A stretch of DNA of 18,658 nucleotides from an uncultured Lachnospiraceae bacterium (GTDB taxonomy: Bacteria; Bacillota; Clostridia; Lachnospirales; Lachnospiraceae), in contig CABUZU010000029.1 of NCBI GenBank assembly GCA_902496125.1, forward strand, positions 1 to 18,658, read 5' to 3'. This document shows, one piece after another, positions 7,552 through 15,393 of this stretch. Below the pieces are notes generated by a model. That model did not search any database, was not told the origin of the DNA, and saw nothing but the letters and a program-made list of their open reading frames with translations. Every line of letters begins with the position of its first letter. The first letter of the stretch is position 1. The position numbers and the translations under genes are program-made.

Positions 7552-8967
7552 ATGAGTAAATTTAGAGCAGCGGATGGATTTATTCATTTTGTATTTGCAA
7601 AACAAGATAATTATTATTTGGATAGTTTGGTTTGTTTTAATAGGGAGAAGTATATTTATTATTTGTTAAAACAAGATAAAGAATATCAAAAAATCTTTTT
7701 TGTTTTAGAAAGGGAAAATACCATTCGTACTTATGATGATGAGTCAGAAAAATATTGGAGCCAATATGATGTAGATGGATTCTTTGGAAAAAAATCATTA
7801 GCAGATAAGATAAAAGAATTAATCGGAGATGGTAGAAAAAATATTGCATTAGTTTGTTCGATAGAAGATTTTTACCGATTGGGAGAACACGCTAAATTAA
7901 AAGAAAAGTTCGTTGAGATTAGTCAAGATAAGCTATTAAGAAAAATGATTCTTGTACTTGTAGTAGAGCCAAAAGATAAACGCAATATGGAATTTCTATC
8001 AAAAGGAATCTATCAGTCTTCTTATTTATTTCCAGAACTTAGACAATTAAAAACAGAGGAAGAACTACAACAAATTTTCGGTTCTAGAGTAGTCTGTATG
8101 AATCCTTTAGAGAGAACGCAGATTCTAAGACGATTACTTCATGTAATTTTAACAAAGAAAGAATTAAATGAAGTTTTATTAGATAGAGTCGATGATTATA
8201 CAGACATTCTTTATACATGGTTTTCTTCTAGTTCATTTCGATTAAAAATTATTAAAAAATATGGTAGATTAGCAAGCAGTAATGATTTGAAAGAAAAATT
8301 AGAAAAGACACTTATTTGGTCTTTGATGGATGATATTCGAAAAGAAATTAGAAAAAATGAGGCAAGTCAGTCCCTGCTTACTATTCTTAAAAGAACAGAA
8401 GTTTTTGACAATCGTTCGAAAAATAATCATTCTTTAAAAGAACAATTGCAGTCTTTAATGACTCAAGAACGATTTGCGTTAAGAATCAAGAGACTCTTAG
8501 AGCATGGAATTGTAGAAAATGAGGATGTAAAAAAAGTACAATTCTATTTCGAGCGAGCGTTAAATCGAAGAGAGATTCCTTATTTAGAGCAGAGTATTAA
8601 TTGCTTAGATTATCTTACATTTAAGGAGAAAGAAGAGGTTATTTTTGAGTGTTATCTAAAAATTTTTGAGCTTTTTGATGCAACCTTTGAACTGAAAGGA
8701 GATTTAAAGGAAGTAGAGGAAAAGCTTGAGGAATTAGATTCTGAACTTGCAAGTGCATATGAGCAGGCAGAACGGTTCGATTCAGAAGAGAAAAAAGAAA
8801 AATGTCTTGTAATTTCGGATTCGATTGAGCATTGGAAGGCAGTAAAGCTTACAAAGAGTCAATCGTTAGAGGAGTACGAGAAGAAAATCGAAGAGTTAGA
8901 AGTTTCAATTCATTTATCCGATAATCCGCAGGTAGATATAAAAAGTTTTGATTGGATTATAAATTAG
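7552..8967 (+). CDS. Unrecognised protein; possible AAA fold without nucleotide motifs, C-terminal coiled coil
   Basis: First gene of the operon, with GGAGG 7 bases before the ATG. I recognise no family. The first 200 residues read like an AAA core that has lost its catalytic motifs: a strand ending L-V-C-F (26-29), a helix N-R-E-K-Y-I-Y-Y-L-L where a P-loop helix would be, a strand K-I-F-F-V-L, a strand K-N-I-A-L-V-C-S (96-103) at the Walker B position but without D-E, a strand M-I-L-V-L-V-V-E-P (132-140) at the sensor-1 position, and R-V-V-C-M-N-P-L-E-R-T-Q-I-L (179-192), resembling the end of the AAA large domain. The middle is helical, and residues about 384-452 form a charged coiled coil. 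The AAA reading is inference. It could act as a scaffold for the two AAA proteins encoded downstream. Confidence 0.75.
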   Translation: MSKFRAADGFIHFVFAKQDNYYLDSLVCFNREKYIYYLLKQDKEYQKIFFVLERENTIRTYDDESEKYWSQYDVDGFFGKKSLADKIKELIGDGRKNIALVCSIEDFYRLGEHAKLKEKFVEISQDKLLRKMILVLVVEPKDKRNMEFLSKGIYQSSYLFPELRQLKTEEELQQIFGSRVVCMNPLERTQILRRLLHVILTKKELNEVLLDRVDDYTDILYTWFSSSSFRLKIIKKYGRLASSNDLKEKLEKTLIWSLMDDIRKEIRKNEASQSLLTILKRTEVFDNRSKNNHSLKEQLQSLMTQERFALRIKRLLEHGIVENEDVKKVQFYFERALNRREIPYLEQSINCLDYLTFKEKEEVIFECYLKIFELFDATFELKGDLKEVEEKLEELDSELASAYEQAERFDSEEKKEKCLVISDSIEHWKAVKLTKSQSLEEYEKKIEELEVSIHLSDNPQVDIKSFDWIIN

Positions 8968-8982
8968 AGGTATAGTTAAGAT

Positions 8983-10644
8983 ATGATTAATGTAGGTGTA
9001 GATTTAGGTAGTACATATACAACAGTAGTTGTTTATAATAAGGTGACCGGGCAGTTAGAGACAATTTTACTAGGAGAGGGAATCCCCTATATTCCTTCGG
9101 TTGTTTCTTACTATAAGGACACCTATGAATTTGGCTCTGCTGCTAAGAACAATATGGGTAAGAAAAATGCTCGTGTATTTAAGGCATTTAAGATGCTTCT
9201 TACTGAGACAGATGAAGAAAAATTAAAAGAACGAGGATATGATAAGGAACATACACCAAGGAAAATCACAGAAATTTTTCTGAAGAATTTATTAGAGCAA
9301 GTGTTGCAAAGTCGTAGTGAAACAAAGATTGAACATCTTGTTGTGGGTGTTCCAGAAGTATGGGCTGAATGTTTAGAGCAAATTGATGGACGAGATATCA
9401 TTCGAACAATTTGTAAGGGATTTGATTTTGTAGAAAGTGTAAAGGTTGTTAGTGAGCCTACCTGTGCAAGTGCTTTTTTTGCTTATAATTATTGGCAGAT
9501 TACAGGGAAAAATTTCGATGGAAATATTCTTTTAATCGATTATGGCGGAGGAACACTGGATATTAATTTATCACAGGTTCTTTTATCGAAGGATAATAAC
9601 GTAGAGATTAAGACGATAGATAATGACGGAGCTGGTGAGAATGTGGACCATGAAATTGGCAATGCAGGAATTATTTATATGGAAAAGGTCATTCAACAAG
9701 CTCTTGTTGAGAATGAAATTTTGGATAAGGATGAAGAAGTTACTAGGGACGGTAAATTTTATAAAGTAGTTTATGCACTTGAAAGTGATTTCCAGAGTAA
9801 ACCAAAATTAATTCAAGATATGTTTGAAGAATATGGATTAGATGATATCGAAGGCTTAGATGAAGAAGAATTTACAGAATTAGAATATAAGGGCGACGAT
9901 ATCAGCATTTCTTATGGTCTGTTACTTCGAGTATACAATGAAGTAATTTATCCTGTTTTAGATGAGAAACTACAAAAGATGAAACAGACAATGGATAATC
10001 CAAAATATAAAATCGACTATATGAATCCTAGGATAGGAAAATTCAAAATTGCACTAGTGGGTGGATTTGGCAATTATTACTTAGTGAAAAAACAAGTAGA
10101 GGATTGCTTTAAGTTTGGTACACAGGATACAAGAACCTCGAATATGATTAACAATCAATCAGACAGAGAACGTGCGATTGCAATGGGAGCAGCTCTTTTA
10201 GCAGAAAATAAGATTGGAATTCGCTATACGGCACCTTATTCAATTGGAGTCTATATGCAAAAAGATGGACAGGCACAATACTGCTATGCCTTTAATTATC
10301 GAGAAGAGATTGATATTGGGAAGGAATATTATCCGAAGAAGGAAAATGGTGATTATATCATTACGATGGCAGCAGGAGATACGATTCAAAGATTTGTTTT
10401 TAATAATGGATATGATAGTAGAAGTGCTTTTTCTGTTTATATTAAAAAGGAAATTCAAGATAAATTAAAAAATTTATTCCAAAATCAATATCATATGGGA
10501 ATGATTGGATTTTCGATTGATGAAACTGAGATTTTAAGTATTCATGTAAAAGACTATGATCCATTGACACATAAAGAGAGTGAAACAAGTCGAACCATTC
10601 GATTAGCAAGATATGCCGATTTATTTGACCCGGTAATGATATAA
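8983..10644 (+). CDS. Hsp70/DnaK-like ATPase with short, lidless C terminus
   Basis: Actin/Hsp70 ATPase. Phosphate-1 loop V-D-L-G-S-T-Y-T-T at residues 5-13, S-E-P-T-C-A-S-A-F-F (the DnaK E-P-T-A-A region), phosphate-2 motif I-D-Y-G-G-G-T-L-D (185-193), adenosine motif V-G-G-F-G (359-363) and a final A-M-G-A-A-L-L-A. The domain ends near residue 405. The remaining 150 residues are about the size of a beta substrate-binding domain only, with no obvious C-terminal helical lid; full DnaK is about 610-640 residues. There is no DnaJ or GrpE gene nearby, so it is a dedicated Hsp70 rather than the housekeeping one. Its substrate may be one of the coiled-coil proteins of the operon; that is inference. 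It starts 15 bases after the preceding gene with a weak ribosome site (AGAGG, spacing 12). Confidence 0.85.
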   Translation: MINVGVDLGSTYTTVVVYNKVTGQLETILLGEGIPYIPSVVSYYKDTYEFGSAAKNNMGKKNARVFKAFKMLLTETDEEKLKERGYDKEHTPRKITEIFLKNLLEQVLQSRSETKIEHLVVGVPEVWAECLEQIDGRDIIRTICKGFDFVESVKVVSEPTCASAFFAYNYWQITGKNFDGNILLIDYGGGTLDINLSQVLLSKDNNVEIKTIDNDGAGENVDHEIGNAGIIYMEKVIQQALVENEILDKDEEVTRDGKFYKVVYALESDFQSKPKLIQDMFEEYGLDDIEGLDEEEFTELEYKGDDISISYGLLLRVYNEVIYPVLDEKLQKMKQTMDNPKYKIDYMNPRIGKFKIALVGGFGNYYLVKKQVEDCFKFGTQDTRTSNMINNQSDRERAIAMGAALLAENKIGIRYTAPYSIGVYMQKDGQAQYCYAFNYREEIDIGKEYYPKKENGDYIITMAAGDTIQRFVFNNGYDSRSAFSVYIKKEIQDKLKNLFQNQYHMGMIGFSIDETEILSIHVKDYDPLTHKESETSRTIRLARYADLFDPVMI

Positions 10645-10657
10645 GGAGGGAAGAGTA

Positions 10658-11725
10658 ATGAAATTTCAAAGAATCTATAATACCTTACATGTATTTGAAA
10701 AGAAGGATGCTCTTGCCTTAGAAGATGTGTTTAGTTTCTTTTTAGATTTATGTGATGATGTAAAGGATGAAACCGGAAAAAGTTTAGATAGTCTAGCTAT
10801 CGATGATTTAGATACACTTACCTCGAGACTTCGTTGGATGGGTAGAACTTATACGAAGGTAGTAAAAAAGAATCTAGATTTGATTGAGGAAGAAAGTAAA
10901 AGTCGTTTAGAGAAGTTTTGCGTTCAAACAGATGAACAAACCGATCTTCTCGATCGTTTACAAGCGGATTTAGAAAATGAAAATAAAACATTTAGTAAAG
11001 TAGATGAACAAACGAGAAAACTTCAGTTAAATTTAGAAGAAAAGAAAAAACAGGTTCTTGAACGAGAAAATCAAAATCTAGAAATTGCAAAAGAAATCGA
11101 AGAAGAAGAAGAAAAATATAAAACTCTATTTGATAATTGGACCAACTTACGCCAAGATAATCAAAATACACAAGTAGCAATTGGGGAATATAAAAACGAT
11201 AAAATTCCAAAAGAAGAGCAAAGACTAGATGAATTGCAAAAAGAACAACAAGATCTTGATAGAAAATACACAGAATATGTAAATAAAAATGATGCCTTAT
11301 CAGAAAAGATTCATGAATTGAGTACAAAGTTAACTAGTACAAAACAATCGATAGAAGAGAATGAACGAATTAGAGTAGGACTAGAACAAGAATATAAACA
11401 TACCAATGTGGTAATTTCAAAACTGCAAGCTGAAATTCAGGATTATGAAAAGAAACTTGAAGAGTTAAAGATTCAAAATGATTCGTTTGATAAAGTAAAA
11501 CAAGAAATGCAGCAAAAGTATCGAAAGCCATTAGAAGAAAACAAAAAGAAGATGCAAGTTTTAAAGAAGATTTTAGGAAATCTATCAGAAGACCAAGTGA
11601 TGGTAGAAATTCTAAAGGAGAAAAAGATTCAGAATGAATTTAGTGTTCGTATGAAGCAAATTGAAGATGAGATTGAGCAGTACCGAGTATTGTATGCAAA
11701 TCTAATCGAGGAGGGGGATGAATAA
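10658..11725 (+). CDS. Long coiled-coil protein, function unknown
   Basis: 355 residues. The first 70 look globular and helical (F-S-F-F-L-D-L-C-D-D-V; then L-R-W-M-G-R-T-Y). From about residue 75 to the end, the chain is a nearly continuous Glu/Lys/Gln/Leu heptad coiled coil with few prolines, enough for a rod tens of nanometres long. There is no signal peptide, membrane segment or enzyme motif. A strong AAGGAGGG lies 8 bases before the ATG. The gene is directly behind the Hsp70-like gene, so it could be that protein's substrate or a nucleotide-exchange partner, since GrpE is also a long helical dimer, but I see no GrpE signature. Its end overlaps the next gene by 8 bases, so the two are probably translationally coupled. 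Confidence 0.8.
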   Translation: MKFQRIYNTLHVFEKKDALALEDVFSFFLDLCDDVKDETGKSLDSLAIDDLDTLTSRLRWMGRTYTKVVKKNLDLIEEESKSRLEKFCVQTDEQTDLLDRLQADLENENKTFSKVDEQTRKLQLNLEEKKKQVLERENQNLEIAKEIEEEEEKYKTLFDNWTNLRQDNQNTQVAIGEYKNDKIPKEEQRLDELQKEQQDLDRKYTEYVNKNDALSEKIHELSTKLTSTKQSIEENERIRVGLEQEYKHTNVVISKLQAEIQDYEKKLEELKIQNDSFDKVKQEMQQKYRKPLEENKKKMQVLKKILGNLSEDQVMVEILKEKKIQNEFSVRMKQIEDEIEQYRVLYANLIEEGDE

Positions 11726-12224
11726 TATGAAGTGTAACGTATGTGGTTATGATAAGATAACAAATGATATAGGCAATTGTCCAGTTTGTGGTTTTCCGAT
11801 TATTTATTTATCCGATGATAGTAACGAAAATAAACAAATGATGCAAAACCTTGTAAATGATTATCGAAGAAATAATTTAAGCTTCATTAAGATTTCCCTA
11901 GTGATTTATGAACATAAGTTAGAAAATGAGGTATTAAAACCAATAAAAAAAGTAATCACCCTAGCAACAGCCAATGAATTAGCCGAGGGAAAAATTCTCT
12001 GGAATAAACAAGACTTTGCTAGAGTAGAAGAAGACTTAGAATTAGAGTTAGAAATACAAAAATTTACACTAGCTCCTAAAAAAGTAACCTGCAAGGTAAA
12101 AGCACCGAATTTAAAAGAGCTTTGGAAGGTTGGAGTTGAACTTAAAAAAGATTTATCTATTGTTTTAGTAGTAGGAAATGAGAAAATTTATACGAAGTCA
12201 GCTCCGATAGAGCTTTATGATTAA
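11718..12224 (+). CDS. Zinc-ribbon protein with C-terminal beta domain
   Basis: A short N-terminal zinc ribbon with four Cys in the pattern C6-x2-C9 and C21-x2-C24 (C-N-V-C-G-Y; C-P-V-C-G-F). A helical linker and about 110 residues of alternating hydrophobic strands follow, ending in P-I-E-L-Y-D. The strand-rich part resembles a beta-sandwich, but I cannot name it. It is probably a cytoplasmic adaptor in which the ribbon makes protein contacts. The start is uncertain: ATG 11718 is only 3 bases after AGGAGG and overlaps the previous stop in ATGAATAA, while ATG 11727 is 12 bases after it and gives M-K-C-N-V-C. Both give a complete ribbon. It is one of two zinc-ribbon genes in the window; the other is the ankyrin protein at 17479. 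Confidence 0.8.
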   Translation: MNNMKCNVCGYDKITNDIGNCPVCGFPIIYLSDDSNENKQMMQNLVNDYRRNNLSFIKISLVIYEHKLENEVLKPIKKVITLATANELAEGKILWNKQDFARVEEDLELELEIQKFTLAPKKVTCKVKAPNLKELWKVGVELKKDLSIVLVVGNEKIYTKSAPIELYD

Positions 12225-12243
12225 ATAGAAAGGGAAAAGTAAT

Positions 12244-13356
12244 ATGCCATTTTTTAAAAAGAAACCCAAAGAAGACCCAGTGAAAGTAAAAGAAAGTGAG
12301 CAAAAAAAGGTAGTAGAAACTCACCGTAAGGGAGGAAATATTATTGCATCAGAGCTAGAACTAGCATCCGTTTATGATGAAACAGGAACGATTTCGCAAG
12401 AAAAATTAAATCAATATAAAGATGTAATTGACTATTTGCAAAATAAGCTTTGCAACGCGAAAATTTCTATAATGGATACCAGTGTGATTGATATTAAATT
12501 AAAGAGATTTGTTCAACGTTTTAATAGTGCAGTAAAAAATGGAAAAGAAAAAACTGCTGATGTTTGTTTAAGTGCATTGCTTTATGGAGTGGATACTGCT
12601 CGTGTAGAAATCGAAGGAAAAACTGAGGCAGAAATGGAACCAATTATGAAGGTTCGAGAAGAAAAGATTGGTATTTATGAAACTTTATTTGGTTTTCAAG
12701 AACAAATAGATCAAGGATATGAACAATTAAAGCCAATTGAAAGAGAAATTAAAAAAGCCTCAGAAGAATATCAAAATCAAATGCAAATTGTTTCTGATTA
12801 TTGCGATGAGCACATGGAAGAATATGATCAGTTAAAAACTCTATTTGCAATGAATCCGAATTCCCCTGTTCCAACGAATTTATTACATTTAGACGGACTT
12901 CAAACGAAAGCGATTACTTATGACAATAATATTCAGTTAAGACTATTATTAAGAGAATTTGAAGTTCTTCGAATGGCTAGAATTGAAGGGTTGATTTCAA
13001 ATTGTAAAGTTGCTCTTCAAAAACCAGAGAATAATGACCTTACGAAGTTAAAAGAACAAGCTGCACAGATTCAGACAGGATTAAATGACCATCTAAAGAG
13101 TCAAATGCAAGATATGCAGGAATTAAAAGAATTATCCGAACGTTTTGCTGATATGGTCGATTCGATTTTAAGTTCGGCAGAGCTTAAGATGGAAATGACA
13201 GAGACGAATAAACGCTATGAGAAATTAAAGAAGAAGATGGAACTTGAGAAAAAGCAAAAAGAAGAAAATGAAAAGAGAAAGCAGGAAAAACTACAACAAG
13301 AGCAAGAACAAGAAGTAGAAGAACAAGAAAATGAACAGATGTATATAACAAATTAG
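12244..13356 (+). CDS. Helical protein with MPFFKKK start and coiled-coil tail, function unknown
   Basis: 370 residues, mostly helical. It begins M-P-F-F-K-K-K-P-K, a hydrophobic tip plus basic cluster that could touch membrane lipid. The protein encoded by the following gene begins almost the same way (M-P-F-W-S-K-K). Residues about 45-135 form a first helical region, 140-205 a long helical pair, and the last 45 residues are a low-complexity Lys/Glu/Gln helix ending in an acidic stretch. No enzyme motif or membrane span is seen. I do not recognise the family. The shared N terminus and the place between zinc-ribbon and AAA genes suggest it is a second filament or adaptor subunit. The ribosome site is weak (AAAGGGA). 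Confidence 0.75.
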   Translation: MPFFKKKPKEDPVKVKESEQKKVVETHRKGGNIIASELELASVYDETGTISQEKLNQYKDVIDYLQNKLCNAKISIMDTSVIDIKLKRFVQRFNSAVKNGKEKTADVCLSALLYGVDTARVEIEGKTEAEMEPIMKVREEKIGIYETLFGFQEQIDQGYEQLKPIEREIKKASEEYQNQMQIVSDYCDEHMEEYDQLKTLFAMNPNSPVPTNLLHLDGLQTKAITYDNNIQLRLLLREFEVLRMARIEGLISNCKVALQKPENNDLTKLKEQAAQIQTGLNDHLKSQMQDMQELKELSERFADMVDSILSSAELKMEMTETNKRYEKLKKKMELEKKQKEENEKRKQEKLQQEQEQEVEEQENEQMYITN

Positions 13357-13369
13357 TGGAGGAAAAACT

Positions 13370-14047
13370 ATGCCATTTTGGAGTAAAAAAGAAGAACCGT
13401 TAAGAAATATAATTTTAGATACTGACCAAGAACTAAGACGTCTTAGAAGAAAATATGAAATGCTCTTAGAGAGAGAACTTCAAATTGCAAGAATGAATAA
13501 AGCACGTAAAAGAAAGAGTAAATCAAATTATGCTAAAATTGCAACAGCATATTATTCGTTATATATGATTAATGAAACCCAGTGGAAGTTACAAGAGATT
13601 GCAGTAAATAGTGAATTTAATCAAGCCATGAACGATTTAGACAAGGCCTTTCGTGCAGTAAATAAATTAGAAGGTCGTATTGGAGACGTTCCTGTAGAAA
13701 AGATTGTCAAAGATTTAAATAAAATGGAAGGTTATGCACAGTTTCGAGAAGAGAATTATACAGAAACCTATGATGCCATCGATAAATATATTCAAGGTTC
13801 TGTTGCAGAGCCTGAAAATTTAGTAAATAACGAGGTCATTGAACATTTAATTAGTGAAGAGGATTGTTTAGAAGATTGTTTAGAAAAACTAGAAGGAATT
13901 GAAAAGGATATGGATGAACTAAACGATGATATTTATAAAGAGCTAAACAAAATGAATGATACAACAAATGAGACTCCTACCAAAAGCACAGAGGAGGTAA
14001 AGGAACCTGAGCCAATGAAAAAACCAACTTTTGATGGACAAATATAA
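13370..14047 (+). CDS. ESCRT-III-like candidate: small helical protein, basic N terminus, acidic C terminus
   Basis: 225 residues, all predicted helical by eye. The start M-P-F-W-S-K-K-E-E resembles the hydrophobic/basic tip of CHMP/Snf7 proteins. Residues 1-60 carry 17 Lys/Arg against 8 Asp/Glu (net +9), with dense clusters L-R-R-L-R-R-K and K-A-R-K-R-K-S-K. Residues 150-225 carry 23 acidic against 8 basic (net -15) and end in a Pro-rich tail (E-P-E-P-M-K-K-P). In between, D-V-P-V-E-K-I-V-K-D-L lies where CHMP proteins have their D-I-D-K-V-D-E-L-M-type helix. This size, order and charge reversal are typical of ESCRT-III subunits, and a Vps4-like AAA gene follows 18 bases later. Overall identity is low and the assignment is a hypothesis; a Vipp1/PspA relative or an unrelated helical protein remain possible. 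GGAGG precedes the ATG. Confidence 0.75.
   Translation: MPFWSKKEEPLRNIILDTDQELRRLRRKYEMLLERELQIARMNKARKRKSKSNYAKIATAYYSLYMINETQWKLQEIAVNSEFNQAMNDLDKAFRAVNKLEGRIGDVPVEKIVKDLNKMEGYAQFREENYTETYDAIDKYIQGSVAEPENLVNNEVIEHLISEEDCLEDCLEKLEGIEKDMDELNDDIYKELNKMNDTTNETPTKSTEEVKEPEPMKKPTFDGQI
13862..13885 (+). repeat. Perfect 12-base tandem duplication inside a coding region
   Basis: GATTGTTTAGAA occurs twice back to back, encoding D-C-L-E-D-C-L-E in the acidic C-terminal half of the small helical protein. The two copies are identical and in frame, which suggests a recent slippage duplication. The length of this segment may vary between strains. Confidence 0.9.
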
Positions 14048-14065
14048 TAAGAGGAGGAATCCTAA

Positions 14066-15388
14066 ATGGCATTTAATGGAATTTTAGATGATTTTAGTAT
14101 GTTTGGAAAGAACAAAAAAACGACAACGAGTGGAATCCCTGATGAAACTTATGAGGAAAAAATCAAACGTTTAGAAAAGGAATATCTATTAGCACAAAAT
14201 AAAGCAGAACAAGAATATCGTAACAATCAAAATAAGCATACAAAACAAGAATGCTTATACTTAAAAGAGGCACAACAAAAATGCCAAGAACTTGCAAGCA
14301 TTACCCAGGGAGCAGAAAGAGAACATCGCTTAAAGCAGGTGAAATTTATCGAGACAAACCTTACAAAAATTGTAAGAGAACTTGATGCAGATACCGCTGA
14401 TCGAATTGAGAAATTAAAAGAAGATAGTAAGAAAAAAAATACTCAAACAAATTCAACAAAGTCAAATAATCAAGTACCAAAAGCCGCACAAATTAGTGAT
14501 GAAGAGGTCGCTGGTTGGTTTAAAGAAATTCCAAAGCATTCATTTGAAGATGTTTCTGGTATGGATGAATTAAAAGAAACACTTAAAAAATGTGTATCTG
14601 ATACGCATATGGAGCTTCGCCAATATCTAAAGAAAAAAACAGTGCGTTCCTATATCTTTATTGGACCTTCTGGATGTGGAAAGACCTATATTGTAGAGGC
14701 ATTTGCTCATGAATTAATTAAAGAACAAAATTATAAATATATGTCTTTAAAATCTGGAGATATTTTAAGTCCATTAGTAGGAGTGGCAGAACAAAAGGTC
14801 GGACGTCTTTTTAAAGAGATTGAAGCAAATGCACCTTGTCTCGTATTTATTGATGAAATTGATGGAGTATGCAAAAACCGTAAATTACCAAATTTACCAG
14901 AATATTCAAAAACTCTTACAACTGCATTCTTAACAGGGTATAATGATATTTGTAATTCGGATAAAGAAATCATTTTTATTGCAGCAACCAATTTTCCAAA
15001 TCAGGTAGATGATGCGATGGTTGACCGTATTCGTGTAATTCGTGTACCATTGCCAGATATGAAAGCAAGAATTTCAGCTTTTGAGAAGGGATTAAAGGAC
15101 TTAATTTCAATCGGAGAGGACCTTACATTAGAAGAAATTGGACAGGCAACGAAGGATTATAGTTACCGCGATATTGATCGATTTATTGAGCTATTAAAGG
15201 ATGAAATTGAAATCTTAGCAGAAAAGAAACAAATTTCAGACTCTGAAATGGTTCATAAATTACAAAATAAAGAGATTTGTATCGATAAAGAGATGTTTAA
15301 TGACCTGCTAAAGAAAAACGTAGCAACGCCAAAAGATAAAATCCTTAGTGAATTAGATGAATGGGAAAATCGTTTTAAAAAGGAGTAG
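14066..15388 (+). CDS. AAA+ ATPase resembling Vps4/katanin (meiotic clade), with N-terminal helical domain
   Basis: Residues about 30-115 form a charged three-helix region that could be MIT-like. A Lys/Asn/Ser/Thr-rich linker (about 118-145) precedes the AAA core, which starts at S-F-E-D-V-S-G-M-D-E-L-K-E as in Vps4-type proteins. Walker A G-P-S-G-C-G-K-T (200-207), Walker B F-I-D-E-I-D (D263, E264) and sensor-1 A-A-T-N (N309) are intact, so it should hydrolyse ATP. S-G-D-I-L-S and R-L-F-K-E-I flank pore loop 1, which reads P-L-V-G (236-239) instead of the usual aromatic W-L-G. The arginine-finger region has D-R-I-R (R321, R323) rather than R-R-R-F, and S-Y-R-D replaces S-G-A-D near sensor 2. 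It probably pulls on or disassembles a protein polymer; the gene just upstream is the candidate substrate. AGGAGG lies 8 bases before the ATG. Confidence 0.85.
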   Translation: MAFNGILDDFSMFGKNKKTTTSGIPDETYEEKIKRLEKEYLLAQNKAEQEYRNNQNKHTKQECLYLKEAQQKCQELASITQGAEREHRLKQVKFIETNLTKIVRELDADTADRIEKLKEDSKKKNTQTNSTKSNNQVPKAAQISDEEVAGWFKEIPKHSFEDVSGMDELKETLKKCVSDTHMELRQYLKKKTVRSYIFIGPSGCGKTYIVEAFAHELIKEQNYKYMSLKSGDILSPLVGVAEQKVGRLFKEIEANAPCLVFIDEIDGVCKNRKLPNLPEYSKTLTTAFLTGYNDICNSDKEIIFIAATNFPNQVDDAMVDRIRVIRVPLPDMKARISAFEKGLKDLISIGEDLTLEEIGQATKDYSYRDIDRFIELLKDEIEILAEKKQISDSEMVHKLQNKEICIDKEMFNDLLKKNVATPKDKILSELDEWENRFKKE

Positions 15389-15393
15389 GATAG

